A stretch of 64,000 nt of DNA from Sinisalibacter aestuarii (GCF_027923545.1 NZ_BROH01000002.1:1-64000); one strand, 5' to 3'. Positions 42,135 to 51,818 are shown, numbered from the stretch's first letter. The notes: generated by a model not told the origin, from the letters alone. Program-made: numbers and translations.

Positions 42135-44699
42135 TCAGAACGGCACGTCATCGCCCGCGCGGTCGGCGGGCATGACGAAGCGCGCCACCACCTTCTTGGC
42201 CCCGGCATGTTCGAACTCGATATCGAGCTTGTCGCCCTCGATCCCCATCACGTAGCCATAGCCGAATTTCTGGTGGAACACCCGGTCGCCCTGGGTGAAG
42301 GCAGAAATCGCGGTGGCGTCGATGGTGAGGCCGCGCACCTCGTTCGGGCTTTGCACCTGCCGCGCCGCACCGCCGCGCGATTGCATCCGCTTCCAGCCGG
42401 GCGAATTATAGGCATCGGCGCGCGAGGCTTTTTCTTCGAGTTGCGAACCAAACCCCGCCGTCGCCGCCGCGCCGTAGCCGCCACCGTAAAGGCCCGGCGG
42501 GGTGAGCACCTCGACATGCTCCTCGGGCAATTCGTCGATGAAGCGGGAGGGAAGCTGGCTTTGCCACTGGCCGTAAACCCGCCGATTGGCGGCAAAGGAG
42601 ATGGTGCAAAGCTCCTCGGCCCGGGTGATGCCGACATAGGCGAGCCGGCGTTCCTCCTCCAGCCCCTTGAGGCCCGATTCGTCCATCGAGCGCTGCGACG
42701 GAAACAGCCCGTCTTCCCAGCCCGGCAGGAAGACGGCGGGGTATTCCAGCCCCTTGGCGGCGTGGAGCGTCATGATCGTGACCTTCTCCTCCGCCTCCTC
42801 GCTCTCATTGTCCATGATCAGCGCGACATGTTCGAGGAAGCCTTGCAGATTGTCGAATTCCTCCAGCGCCTTGACCAGTTCCTTGAGGTTTTCGAGACGC
42901 CCCGGCGCTTCCGGCGTCTTGTCGTTCTGCCACATCTCGGTGTAGCCGCTCTCGTCGAGGATCATCTCGGCGAGTTCCACATGGGTGTCGGCCTCGGCCA
43001 CCACCTGGGCGTGCCAGCGATCGAGCTGGCGGGTCAGCAGATCGAGCGCGGTGCCGCCCTTGCCCTTGATTGCCCCCTGCTCGACCGCGATCCGCGCGCC
43101 GTCGACCAGCGACACACCGTTGCCACGTGCGAGCCGGGTGATGGTCTGGATCGCTACATCGCCCAGCCCCCGGCGCGGGGTGTTGACGATCCGCTCGAAG
43201 GCGAGATCGTCATCGGGCGAGACGGCGAGGCGGAAATAGGCCATCGCATCGCGGATCTCCATCCGCTCGTAGAAGCGCGGGCCGCCGATGACGCGGTAGG
43301 GAAGGCCGATGGTGAGGAAACGGTCCTCGAAGGCGCGCATCTGGTGGGAGGCGCGCACGAGGATCGCCATGTGGTCGAGGCTCATCGGCGCCATGCCGCG
43401 CGAGCCGGTCTGCATCGCCTCGATCTCGTCGCCGATCCAGCGCGCCTCTTCCTCGCCATCCCAATGGCCGATCAGGCGGACCTTTTCGCCCTCGGTGAGT
43501 TCGGTCCAAAGCTCCTTGCCGAGCCGGCCCTCGTTGCCCCGGATCACCCCGGAGGCGGCGGCGAGAATATGCGGGGTGGAGCGGTAATTCTGCTCCAGCC
43601 GGATCACCTTTGCGCCGGGAAAATCCTTTTCGAACCGCAGGATGTTGCCCACCTCGGCACCACGCCAGCCGTAGATCGACTGGTCGTCATCGCCCACGCA
43701 GCAGATATTCCTGTGCTCGCGCGCCAGCAGCCGCAGCCAGAGATACTGGGCGGTGTTGGTGTCCTGATACTCGTCGACGAGAATGTATCTGAACCAGCGC
43801 TGATACTGTGCCAGCAGATCGGGGTAGTTCTGGAAGATATGGACGCAATGCAGGAGCAGATCGCCGAAATCGACGGCGTTCAGCTCCAGAAGGCGGCGCT
43901 GATAGGCGTCGTAAAGCTCCACCCCCCGGCCGTTGAAGGCAGAAGCCTCGGCCGCAGGCACCTGATCGGGTCCCCAGGCGCGGTTTTTCCAATTGTCGAT
44001 GATCCCGGCGAGCACGCGGGCGGGCCAGCGCTTTTCGTCGATATTCTCGGCGAGGATGAGCTGTTTCATCAGCCGCACCTGATCGTCGGTGTCGAGGATG
44101 GTGAAGTTGGATTTGAGATGCAGACCGTCCGGTCGCACAGGATCGAGCCCATCGATGCCTGGCTCCGCTCGGTCACGCGGAGGCGTCGGCACCGGCCCGA
44201 GATCGTAGGGGCCCTGATCTCCGGTATCGACAATGTCCTCGTCTTCTTCAAGCTGCCGTGAAGAAACGACCGGTTTCTCAGAGGATTGTTGAGGACCCGT
44301 TGGTATCGTTCCCGGCTCTCCCACCAGTTCGGCATGGCGGCGCAGGAGCTTCACGCCAATGGCATGGAAGGTGCCGAGCCAGGGCATCCCCTCCACGGTC
44401 TGGCCAAGCAGCCGGGCGACCCGCTCTTTCATCTCGCGCGCCGCCTTGTTGGTGAAGGTGACGGCGAGGATCTCGTTGGGCCGGGCGGTACCGGTATAGA
44501 GCAGATGCGCAATGCGGGTGGTGAGCGCCTTGGTCTTGCCGGTGCCCGCCCCGGCAAGCATCAGCACCGGGCCATCCAGCGCCTCGACCGCCTCGCGCTG
44601 CGCCGGGTTCAGGTCGTCGAGATAGGGCGCGGGCCGCGCGGCGGTGGCGCGCTGGCTCAGCGACGGGGCAAGGCCGGACGGATCATCGAAACTGCTCAT
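42135..44699 (-). CDS. uvrD: ATP-dependent DNA helicase UvrD/PcrA with a 67-residue insertion
   Basis: 854 residues. Superfamily 1A helicase motifs: AGAGTGKTKALTTRIAHL (I), VTFTNKAAREMKERV (Ia), VDEYQDTNTAQYLW (II), CVGDDDQSIYGWRGAE (III), VIRLEQNYRSTPHIL (IV), VTIMTLHAAKGLEYPAVFLP (V) and AYVGITRAEELCTIS (VI). A C-terminal Tudor-like segment (DRVFHQKFGYGYVMGIEGDK) binds RNA polymerase in this family. Residues 128-194 are an insertion rich in Asp, Glu and Pro in the 1A/1B region, not expected from the family. Start MSSFDDPSGLAPS at 44699. It unwinds DNA in mismatch and nucleotide-excision repair. Confidence 0.95.
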   Translation of the reverse strand: MSSFDDPSGLAPSLSQRATAARPAPYLDDLNPAQREAVEALDGPVLMLAGAGTGKTKALTTRIAHLLYTGTARPNEILAVTFTNKAAREMKERVARLLGQTVEGMPWLGTFHAIGVKLLRRHAELVGEPGTIPTGPQQSSEKPVVSSRQLEEDEDIVDTGDQGPYDLGPVPTPPRDRAEPGIDGLDPVRPDGLHLKSNFTILDTDDQVRLMKQLILAENIDEKRWPARVLAGIIDNWKNRAWGPDQVPAAEASAFNGRGVELYDAYQRRLLELNAVDFGDLLLHCVHIFQNYPDLLAQYQRWFRYILVDEYQDTNTAQYLWLRLLAREHRNICCVGDDDQSIYGWRGAEVGNILRFEKDFPGAKVIRLEQNYRSTPHILAAASGVIRGNEGRLGKELWTELTEGEKVRLIGHWDGEEEARWIGDEIEAMQTGSRGMAPMSLDHMAILVRASHQMRAFEDRFLTIGLPYRVIGGPRFYERMEIRDAMAYFRLAVSPDDDLAFERIVNTPRRGLGDVAIQTITRLARGNGVSLVDGARIAVEQGAIKGKGGTALDLLTRQLDRWHAQVVAEADTHVELAEMILDESGYTEMWQNDKTPEAPGRLENLKELVKALEEFDNLQGFLEHVALIMDNESEEAEEKVTIMTLHAAKGLEYPAVFLPGWEDGLFPSQRSMDESGLKGLEEERRLAYVGITRAEELCTISFAANRRVYGQWQSQLPSRFIDELPEEHVEVLTPPGLYGGGYGAAATAGFGSQLEEKASRADAYNSPGWKRMQSRGGAARQVQSPNEVRGLTIDATAISAFTQGDRVFHQKFGYGYVMGIEGDKLDIEFEHAGAKKVVARFVMPADRAGDDVPF

Positions 44700-44815
44700 G
44701 CGCGCGAAGATAACGGGCCATGCGGGCGAGGAAAAGCGTTCTTTGTATGTTCCCACCCGGCCGGTGCCGCTTCGCTCCCCCGCAGCTGCGAGTACCGGAG
44801 GCTTCCGCAAACCAC

Positions 44816-44847
44816 TTTTCCGGTTTTCCGGTTTTCCGGTTTTCCGG
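44816..44847. repeat. TTTTCCGG x4 tandem repeat upstream of uvrD
   Basis: Four perfect units of TTTTCCGG lie in the gap between uvrD and the ScfR-like gene, followed by TAAAAACGCG. On the minus strand this reads (CCGGAAAA)4 and precedes uvrD by about 115 bp. It may affect promoter spacing if the copy number varies. Confidence 0.85.
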
Positions 44848-44948
44848 TAAAAACGCGAATACAACTCATTGTTTGTCAACATATTTTCATGCGATCAGGC
44901 ACGCCGGCAAGCGCTACCGGCCCGCTGCGCAGGCCGCGTCAAGCCGCC

Positions 44949-46268
44949 TCACCGGTCCCCGAGCAGCGAGGGTTCGCGCCGCGCCGGGCACTTGTCGCGC
45001 GAGCAGATCCGGCATGAGGTGCCCGCCGCGATCACCGGGCCGAGCGCAGATACATCGTCGGGCGCGGGCTCGATCAGCATCGTCGCCTCATGCACCTGCG
45101 GCGCCCCGAAGCCGCCGCCCGGCACCGGCACCGAGACGGCGCGGCACAGGAACCGGCGCGGCATCCGCCCCGGCATTTCGACCAGTGCCGCCACCGGCTG
45201 CGCGGGCCGGCTCAGCGCCTGGAAGAGCGGCCAGAGCCCGCAGCCCGCGCCGAAGCGCGGCAGCGCAAAGCCATCCACCGGCTTGCGCAGGATCAGCGCG
45301 CCGGTGCCATCGCAGGTGACAAGCCCCACCTCGTCGCCGCCGCGGCTGGCGATCCGGCGCAGCGCCGCGTCGAGCCCCACGCCGAACCCCGCCGCGATCC
45401 GGGCCGGATCGCCGCCGGCCGCCGCGCGCGAGGCGTCGAAGGCACCGGCGGGCATGGCGCGCACATCGTCGAGATAGCGGTAGAGCATGGTGCGGGCGAG
45501 CCCCGCCGCGCCGGCATCCGTCAGACCGGGCACCGAGCGGATCAGCGCCTCGATCTCGGCCTCGCCCGCCCGGGCGCCTTCGAGCGCGGGAAAGCGGTAG
45601 CCCGCCTCGGTGACGAAGGCGCCCAACTCGTCCACCGGCGAAAGCGGCGTCTCGGCCAGGTCGCCGCCGCTGTCGAGCCAGGCCACAAGCCCCTCGGCGC
45701 TTTCCGACAGGCGGCGGCTTTCCTCGCTCACGTTGCGCACGAAACGCGCGCGCCAGTCGGCGTCGATATCCGGCTCGGCGAGGATCGAGGCGGCCGAGCG
45801 GATCGCGGTCACTGCCGTCACCACCTCGTGCAGCGAGGCGGCGAGATGGGGGTCATGGGCCAGCCGGTCGCTGAGCGATTCCACCAGCCGCTCCAGCTCG
45901 TCGACCCGCCGCGCCTGGGCCGTCACGACCGCCGCCCAGCCGGGAAAGCGACCGACGAATTCTTCCACCTTGTCCTGTTCCGGCCGGGCCTGTTCGTGGC
46001 GCGCGCCCGCCGCCTGCAAGCCGGCCAGCAGCGCATCCTGCGCGCCCTCGCTGAGCTGCGTCGGCTCCACCTCCAGCGCGCGGGCGAGATCGACCAGCAG
46101 CTTGCCGCCGATTCTGCGCCGGTTGTGCTCGATCAGGTTGAGATAGGCGGGCGAGATCCCCACCGCGCGGGCCAGATCGGCCTGCCGCGTGCCTGCCGCC
46201 AGCCTGCGCTCGCGGATGCGCGAGCCGGTCAGCCGCGCGCCCGGCCCTGCAATTTCCTTCGATTCCAT
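44949..46268 (-). CDS. ScfR/PrpR-type XRE regulator (DUF2083), short-chain acyl-CoA responsive
   Basis: 439 residues. N-terminal XRE helix-turn-helix at about 15-72: GSRIRERRLAAGTRQADLAR and ISPAYLNLIEHNRR. The middle is helical and Ala/Arg-rich. The C-terminus TSCRICSRDKCPARREPSLL has the Cys cluster of DUF2083, the ligand and Fe-S domain of RamB/PrpR/MccR regulators that sense acyl-CoA thioesters. These control acetate, propionate and methylcitrate genes. It diverges from the ABC-acs cluster with 190 bp between, which suggests it controls that cluster and itself. Confidence 0.9.
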   Translation of the reverse strand: MESKEIAGPGARLTGSRIRERRLAAGTRQADLARAVGISPAYLNLIEHNRRRIGGKLLVDLARALEVEPTQLSEGAQDALLAGLQAAGARHEQARPEQDKVEEFVGRFPGWAAVVTAQARRVDELERLVESLSDRLAHDPHLAASLHEVVTAVTAIRSAASILAEPDIDADWRARFVRNVSEESRRLSESAEGLVAWLDSGGDLAETPLSPVDELGAFVTEAGYRFPALEGARAGEAEIEALIRSVPGLTDAGAAGLARTMLYRYLDDVRAMPAGAFDASRAAAGGDPARIAAGFGVGLDAALRRIASRGGDEVGLVTCDGTGALILRKPVDGFALPRFGAGCGLWPLFQALSRPAQPVAALVEMPGRMPRRFLCRAVSVPVPGGGFGAPQVHEATMLIEPAPDDVSALGPVIAAGTSCRICSRDKCPARREPSLLGDR

Positions 46269-46458
46269 GTGTTTTCTGCACCTGCGCGAAAATTTATTTA
46301 CAAAATCACTCTATCACTTGTTCATTGGTTTACAAAAAAATTGTTATAGTAAAAGCATTTGTTGCGCAGTTTTCTATCGTGCGCCCATAATATTACAGCT
46401 CTGTAAAAGAGCACGCGGCGCGAGGAGGCGCCGTGCATTACCAAACGGGAGGATATAC
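46269..46458 (+). promoter_or_regulatory. Divergent regulatory region, ScfR gene / ABC-acs cluster
   Basis: AT-rich. Two TTTACAAA boxes (46297-46304 and 46329-46336, 32 bp apart) resemble the TTTGCAAA sites of PrpR/RamB-type regulators. A possible plus-strand promoter is TTGCGC (46362-46367), spacer 18, CATAAT (46386-46391). A GGGAGGATATAC ribosome site lies before the binding-protein start. Confidence 0.5.
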
Positions 46459-47808
46459 ATGTCCAAAACGAACATCACCCGTCGCGGTCTGATGAAGACC
46501 GGCGCCGCCACCGGTGCCGGCCTCGCTCTGCCGACGATCTTCACCTCGGGCGCCGCGGCCTTCACCAACGAGCCCACCGGCAGCACCGTGACCCTCGGCT
46601 TCAACGTGCCGCAGACCGGCCCCTATGCCGACGAGGGCATTGACGAGCTCCGCGCCCAGCAGCTCGCGGTCGAACACCTGAACGGCGAAGGCGACGGCGG
46701 CATGCTCAACACCTTCTCCTCGAAGGTGCTGGACGGCACCGGCATCCTCGGCAAGAAAGTCGAGTACGTCACCGGCGACACCCAGACCAAGTCGGACGCG
46801 GCCCGCGCCTCGGCCAAGTCGATGATCGAAAAAGACGGCGTCGTGATGATCAACGGCGGCTCGTCCTCGGGCGTGGCCGTGGCCGTTCAGGGTCTCTGCC
46901 AGGAAGCCGGCATCATCTTCATGGCCGGCCTCACCCACTCGAACGACACCACCGGCAAGGACCGCAAGGCCAACGGTTTCCGCCATTTCTTCAACGCCTA
47001 CATGTCGGGCGCCGCTCTGGCCCCGGTGCTGAAGAACGCCTACGGCACCGACCGGCGCGCCTATCACCTGACCGCCGACTACACCTGGGGCTGGACGCAG
47101 CAGGAATCGATCCAGGCCTCGACCGAGGCGATCGGCTGGGAAACCGTCAACAACGTGATGACCCCGGTCGGCGCGGGCGACTTCTCGTCCTACATCGCGC
47201 CGGTTCTGAACTCGGGCGCCGACGTGCTCGTGCTCAACCACTACGGCGGCGACATGATCAACTCGCTGACCCAGGCCGTGCAGTTCGGCCTGCGCGACAA
47301 GCAGGTCAACGGCAAGCAGTTCGAAATCGTCGTGCCGCTCTACTCCGAGCTGATGGCCAACGGCGCCGGCGAGAACATCAAGGGCGTGTACGGCTCGATG
47401 AACTGGAACTGGCAGCTGCAGGATGAAGGCACCAAGGCCTTCGTGAAATCCTTCGGCGAGAAGTATGGCCGTCCGCCCTCCAACTCGGCGCAGACCTGCT
47501 ACGCGCAGACCATCCTCTACGCCGATGCGGTGACCCGTGCCGGTTCGTTCGAGCCCTGCGCCGTGGCCGCGGCCCTTGAGGGCTTCGAGTTCGACGGCCT
47601 CGGCAACGGCCCGACGCTGTACCGCGCCGAAGACCATCAGTGCTTCAAGGACGTGCTGGTCATGAAGGGCGCCGAGAACCCGACCACCGAGTACGACACG
47701 CTCGAAATCGTCGAGATCACCCCGGTGGATCAGGTCACCTACGCACCGGATCACGCGATGTTCGGCGGCGCCGAAGCCTCGCTCGGCGCGTGCAACAACG
47801 GCGCGTGA
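46459..47808 (+). CDS. ABC transporter substrate-binding protein (Liv family), Tat-exported
   Basis: 449 residues. A twin-arginine signal, TRRGLMKTGAATGAGLALP, directs periplasmic export. The periplasmic-binding type 1 fold follows: TVTLGFNVPQTGPYADEGID, then MINGGSSSGVAVAVQGLCQE and MAGLTHSNDTTG. Four Cys occur. It belongs to the branched-chain amino acid/amide class (Peripla_BP_6), but members next to acs and an acyl-CoA-sensing regulator probably bind small carboxylates. The start at 46459 has GGGAGGATATAC upstream. Confidence 0.88.
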   Translation: MSKTNITRRGLMKTGAATGAGLALPTIFTSGAAAFTNEPTGSTVTLGFNVPQTGPYADEGIDELRAQQLAVEHLNGEGDGGMLNTFSSKVLDGTGILGKKVEYVTGDTQTKSDAARASAKSMIEKDGVVMINGGSSSGVAVAVQGLCQEAGIIFMAGLTHSNDTTGKDRKANGFRHFFNAYMSGAALAPVLKNAYGTDRRAYHLTADYTWGWTQQESIQASTEAIGWETVNNVMTPVGAGDFSSYIAPVLNSGADVLVLNHYGGDMINSLTQAVQFGLRDKQVNGKQFEIVVPLYSELMANGAGENIKGVYGSMNWNWQLQDEGTKAFVKSFGEKYGRPPSNSAQTCYAQTILYADAVTRAGSFEPCAVAAALEGFEFDGLGNGPTLYRAEDHQCFKDVLVMKGAENPTTEYDTLEIVEITPVDQVTYAPDHAMFGGAEASLGACNNGA

Positions 47809-47829
47809 TCGCCTGACCGGACAGCCTTC

Positions 47830-47855
47830 GTGGGGCGGGGACTTCCCCGCCCCAC
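47830..47855 (+). terminator. Intercistronic hairpin after the binding-protein gene
   Basis: GTGGGGCGGGG, loop ACTT, CCCCGCCCCAC: a perfect 11-bp stem, not followed by a T-run. It lies 22 bp past the stop and 52 bp before livH. It most likely stabilises the upstream mRNA so that binding protein is made in excess over the membrane subunits, or partly terminates. Confidence 0.7.
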
Positions 47856-47906
47856 TTCCAACCCGGCCGCGAGAGCCGGTTCTCCCAATACATCACGGTG
47901 GGGACC

Positions 47907-48938
47907 ATGGACGCCATCATTCTTCAGATTCTCAACGGGCTCGACAAGGGCTCGGCCTATGCGCTCATCGCGCTCGGGCTCACGCTGATCTTCGGCACGC
48001 TCGGGGTGGTCAACTTCGCCCACGGCGCGTTGTTCATGATCGGGGCCTTCGTGGCCGTGACCATGCAGAAGCTCCTGGGCCTGTCCTTCGAGCAGATCGA
48101 CGAGAGCAAGACCGACTTTCTCGGCAATCCGCTCAAGGTCGAGGTGCCCTATGTCGAAAGCTGGTTCGGCCCCGATGTCGGCGCCGCGCTGATCGACTGG
48201 TCGGTGCCGCTGGCGATCCTGTTCGCGATCCCGGTCATGCTGGTGATCGGCTTCGTCATGGAACGCGGCCTGATCAAGCATTTCTACAAGCGTCCCCATG
48301 CCGACCAGATCCTCGTCACCTTCGGCCTCGCCATCGTGCTGCAGGAACTGGTCAAGCATTTCTACGGCGCCAACCCGATCCAGACCCCGGCGCCCGACGC
48401 CTTTATCGGCTCGTTCGACTTCGGCGCGATGATCGGCTTCGACCCGAACGTGATCATCTACCCCTACTGGCGGCTGGTCTACTTCCTGTTCGCCGCCCTG
48501 GTGATCGGCGCGGTCTTTGCCTTCCTGCAATTCACCACCTTCGGCATGGTCGTGCGCGCGGGTATGGCCGACCGTGAAACCGTGGGCCTGCTCGGCATCA
48601 ATATCGACCGGCGCTTCACCATCATGTTCGGCATCGCCGCCGCCGTGGCCGGGATAGCAGGGGTGATGTATGCCCCGATCCTCAGTCCGAACTACCACAT
48701 GGGGATGGACTTCCTGGTGCTCTCCTTCGTCGTGGTCGTGGTCGGCGGCATGGGCTCGCTGCCCGGCGCCGTGGCCGCGGGCTTTCTGCTCGGCATCCTG
48801 CAGAGCTTCGCCTCGATGAACGAGGTCAAGAGCCTCATCCCCGGCATCGACCAGGTGATCATCTACCTCGTCGCCATCATTATTCTGCTGACCCGTCCGC
48901 GGGGCCTGATGGGCCGCGCCGGCGTGATGGAGGACTGA
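47907..48938 (+). CDS. livH: Liv-type ABC transporter permease (LivH family)
   Basis: 343 residues. LNGLDKGSAYALIALGLTLI and FGTLGVVNFAHGALFMIGAF are LivH family markers, with eight or more membrane segments. VERGLIKHFYKR-like block: VMERGLIKHFYKRPHADQIL; the ABC-contact loop is near GMADRETVGLLGIN. The ATG at 47907 follows GGTGGGGACC; a GTG three codons upstream is possible. Inner-membrane half of the translocation pore. Confidence 0.92.
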   Translation: MDAIILQILNGLDKGSAYALIALGLTLIFGTLGVVNFAHGALFMIGAFVAVTMQKLLGLSFEQIDESKTDFLGNPLKVEVPYVESWFGPDVGAALIDWSVPLAILFAIPVMLVIGFVMERGLIKHFYKRPHADQILVTFGLAIVLQELVKHFYGANPIQTPAPDAFIGSFDFGAMIGFDPNVIIYPYWRLVYFLFAALVIGAVFAFLQFTTFGMVVRAGMADRETVGLLGINIDRRFTIMFGIAAAVAGIAGVMYAPILSPNYHMGMDFLVLSFVVVVVGGMGSLPGAVAAGFLLGILQSFASMNEVKSLIPGIDQVIIYLVAIIILLTRPRGLMGRAGVMED

Positions 48939-48941
48939 TCC

Positions 48942-50159
48942 GTGAAATTCCTCGGCCTGTCCAGAAAAGACACCCGCTTCCTGATCATCGTCATCCTGCT
49001 CACGCTGGCGACGCCGATCCTCCTGCAACCCTTCCCCGAAGGGTCGGGCCTGGCGACCTTCAACGCCGGCTATCCCGACCTCATGCAGCGCTTTGCCATC
49101 TTCGGCATCTTCGCCATCGGCTTCAACATCCTGTTCGGCCTCACCGGCTACCTCTCCTTCGGCCATGCCGCCTTCCTCGGCGTCGGCTCCTACACCGTGG
49201 TCTGGATGTACAAGCTCCTCGACTACAACGTGATCTGGGGCCTTCCGCTGGCGGTGATCTTCTCGGGCCTCTTCGCCCTGCTGATCGGCTATGTCTCGCT
49301 GCGCCGCTCGGGGATCTACTTCTCGATCCTCACGCTGGCCTTCGCGCAGATGTCCTACAACCTCGCCTATTCGGTGCTCACCCCGATCACCAATGGCGAG
49401 ACCGGCCTGCAGGTCTACGGCAACGACGCCCAGGTGCTGCTCGGGGCCAACGAGCCGACCAGCCCGCATTTCTTCGGCATCGTCATGCGCGAGAATTTCT
49501 GGGAGCCGACCTTCGGCGGCTGGTCGTTCACCTTCAACAACGGCTACTACTTCACCGCCGTGATCGCGATCATCGTCTTCTATATCAGCCTGCGCATCTT
49601 CCGCTCGCCCTTCGGGCTGATGCTGCGCGCGATCAAGACCAACCAGACCCGGCTGAACTACACCGGCATCAACGCCCGCCCCTACACGCTCGCGGCCTTC
49701 GTGATCTCGGGCATGTATGCCGGCCTCGCCGGTGGCCTGATGGCGGCGATGGACCCGCTGGCGGGCGCCGAGCGGATGCAATGGACCGCCTCGGGCGAGG
49801 TGGTGCTGATGACCATCCTCGGCGGCGCGGGCACCCTGATGGGGCCGATCCTCGGTGCCGGGTTCATCAAGTATTTCGAGAACATCTTCTCGAAGATCAA
49901 CGATCAGGTGCTGCATGGCTGGTTCGCCTTCCTGCCCGACGGGCTTGAAGACTTCCTGATCGGCGTCAGCCACTTCTTCGTCGGCAAATCCTGGCACCTC
50001 ACCCTCGGCCTGCTGTTCATGCTGGTGGTGATCTTCCTGCCCGGCGGCCTCGTCGAAGGCGGCCAGCGGATCGCGGGGCTGTTCCGCAAGAAGAAAACCA
50101 CAGGCGGTGGCGGCGACCCGGAGCACCACCCCAAAGAAACGCCCCACGTGGCCGAGTAA
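48942..50159 (+). CDS. livM: Liv-type ABC transporter permease (LivM family)
   Basis: 405 residues, GTG start 3 bp after the livH stop. [20 protein letters not shown] and [20 protein letters not shown] are LivM hallmarks, with the EAA-like loop near [21 protein letters not shown] longer hydrophilic C-terminal tail is rich in Lys and Gly ([15 protein letters not shown]). It partners with LivH. Confidence 0.92.
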   Translation: MKFLGLSRKDTRFLIIVILLTLATPILLQPFPEGSGLATFNAGYPDLMQRFAIFGIFAIGFNILFGLTGYLSFGHAAFLGVGSYTVVWMYKLLDYNVIWGLPLAVIFSGLFALLIGYVSLRRSGIYFSILTLAFAQMSYNLAYSVLTPITNGETGLQVYGNDAQVLLGANEPTSPHFFGIVMRENFWEPTFGGWSFTFNNGYYFTAVIAIIVFYISLRIFRSPFGLMLRAIKTNQTRLNYTGINARPYTLAAFVISGMYAGLAGGLMAAMDPLAGAERMQWTASGEVVLMTILGGAGTLMGPILGAGFIKYFENIFSKINDQVLHGWFAFLPDGLEDFLIGVSHFFVGKSWHLTLGLLFMLVVIFLPGGLVEGGQRIAGLFRKKKTTGGGGDPEHHPKETPHVAE

Positions 50160-50171
50160 GGAGGACGCAAT

Positions 50172-50927
50172 ATGGGAATCCTTGAAGTCAAAGGCGTGGG
50201 CAAGCGCTTCGGCGGCCTTCAGGCGCTGTCGGAGGTGACGCTCTCGGTCGCCGAGAACTCGGTTCACGCGATCATCGGGCCGAACGGCGCGGGCAAATCC
50301 ACCCTGCTCAACTGCTTCGTCGGCAAGCTCATCCCCGATACCGGCTCGGTCATGTTCGACGGCCAGTCGGTGCTGGGGCGCAAGCCGCACGAGATCAACC
50401 AGATGGGTATCAGCCGCGTGTTCCAGACGCCCGAGATCTTCGGCGACCTCACGGTGATGGAAAACGTGATGATCTCCTGCTTCGCAAAGCGCGACGGCGC
50501 CTTCCGCCTGCACCCGTTCGAAACGGTGGCGCATGAGCAGGACATCGTCGAACAGGCCGAACAGATGCTCATGGACGTAAACATGATCGACAAGCGCCGG
50601 ATGCATGCCGCCTCGATGAGCCGGGGCGACAAGCGGCGGCTGGAAATGGCGATGTGTCTGGCGCAGGAACCCAAGCTTCTGCTGCTCGACGAACCCACCG
50701 CCGGCATGGCGCGCGCCGACACCAACAACACGATCGACCTGCTCAAGGAGATCAAGGAAAAGCGCGATATCACCATGGCGATCATCGAGCACGACATGCA
50801 TGTGGTGTTCTCGCTCGCCGACCGGATCACCGTTCTCGCCCAGGGCACACCGCTGGTCGAGGACACGCCCGAGAACATCAAGGGCCATCCGAAGGTGAAA
50901 GAAGCCTATCTGGGCGAAAGCGCGTAA
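50172..50927 (+). CDS. livG: Liv-type ABC transporter ATPase (LivG family)
   Basis: 251 residues. Walker A is IIGPNGAGKSTLLNCFVG; the signature is SMSRGDKRRLEMAMCLAQEP, with SRGDK in place of the usual SGGQ or SYGQ; Walker B is LLLDEPTAGMARAD; the switch His is in MAIIEHDMHVVF. The changed signature (SRGDK) is found in some carboxylate-type members. It starts 12 bp after livM. Confidence 0.92.
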   Translation: MGILEVKGVGKRFGGLQALSEVTLSVAENSVHAIIGPNGAGKSTLLNCFVGKLIPDTGSVMFDGQSVLGRKPHEINQMGISRVFQTPEIFGDLTVMENVMISCFAKRDGAFRLHPFETVAHEQDIVEQAEQMLMDVNMIDKRRMHAASMSRGDKRRLEMAMCLAQEPKLLLLDEPTAGMARADTNNTIDLLKEIKEKRDITMAIIEHDMHVVFSLADRITVLAQGTPLVEDTPENIKGHPKVKEAYLGESA

Positions 50928-50939
50928 AGGGAGCGAGAC

Positions 50940-51728
50940 ATGGCAGACGAAACCCTACTTGGCGACGTTAAGACCCCGGAGCGCCCGGATTTTTCGAAGC
51001 ACGCCAACCACGCGGCAACGGCCCCGGCCTTCTTCTCGGCGCACGATATCCACGCCTATTACGGCGAGAGCTACATCGTGCAGGGCGTGAGTTTCAACAT
51101 CCACGAAGGCGAGATCCTCGCGCTTCTGGGCCGCAACGGCGCCGGCAAGACCTCGACGCTGCGCGCCATTGCCCGCACCGGCAGCCCGCTGGTCACGCAT
51201 GGCGAGATCTGGCTTGACCACAAGCCGCTGCACCGGATGAAAAGTCACGAGGCCGCGCAGGCCGGGCTTCAGCTCGTGCCGGAAGACCGGCGCATCATCC
51301 AGGGCCTGACGGTGGAAGAAAACCTCGAACTCGCCCGGATCGCGCCCAGCGCGGGCTGGGAGCTTGAGCGCGTCTACGAGCTGTTCCCGCGCCTCGGCGA
51401 ACGGCGCAAGCAGGAGGGCGTGACCCTGTCGGGCGGCGAACAGCAGATGCTCGCCATCGCCCGCGCCCTGGTGCGCGACATCAAGCTCCTCTTGCTCGAC
51501 GAACCCTATGAGGGCCTCGCCCCGGTGATCGTGGATGAGATCGAGAAGACGCTCAACATCATCAAGGCCCAGGGCATCACCACGGTGCTGGTCGAACAGA
51601 ACGCCCTGCGCGCGCTGGCGCTCGCGGATCGGGCCGTGATCCTCGATACCGGCACCGTCGTCTTCGACGGCACCGCTCAGGAAGTCCTCGACAACGAAGC
51701 CCTGCGGCACGAGTATCTGGCCATCTGA
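50940..51728 (+). CDS. livF: Liv-type ABC transporter ATPase (LivF family)
   Basis: 262 residues. An N-terminal extension of about 30 residues precedes the core. Walker A LLGRNGAGKTSTLRAIARTG, signature TLSGGEQQMLAIARALVRDI, Walker B LLLLDEPYEGLAPVIVDEIE, switch VLVEQNALRALALADRAVIL. The LPxxY-type LVPEDRRIIQGLTVEENL is a LivF marker. It is followed by 90 bp and then acs. Confidence 0.92.
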   Translation: MADETLLGDVKTPERPDFSKHANHAATAPAFFSAHDIHAYYGESYIVQGVSFNIHEGEILALLGRNGAGKTSTLRAIARTGSPLVTHGEIWLDHKPLHRMKSHEAAQAGLQLVPEDRRIIQGLTVEENLELARIAPSAGWELERVYELFPRLGERRKQEGVTLSGGEQQMLAIARALVRDIKLLLLDEPYEGLAPVIVDEIEKTLNIIKAQGITTVLVEQNALRALALADRAVILDTGTVVFDGTAQEVLDNEALRHEYLAI

Positions 51729-51818
51729 GTCGGTTTGCGGGCGTGTCCGTACCCTGCGGGCACGCTCCCTATTGGCATGGAAAAGCCTGTCCGGGAGGGG
51801 CAGGCCCAGGAGGAAAAT

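Noticed and set aside
47751-50888. 1045-residue minus-strand frame opposite the Liv-type genes
   Set aside because: Covers three family-supported genes in antisense; the repetitive Asp/His/Gln/Glu composition is a mirror of their codon use.
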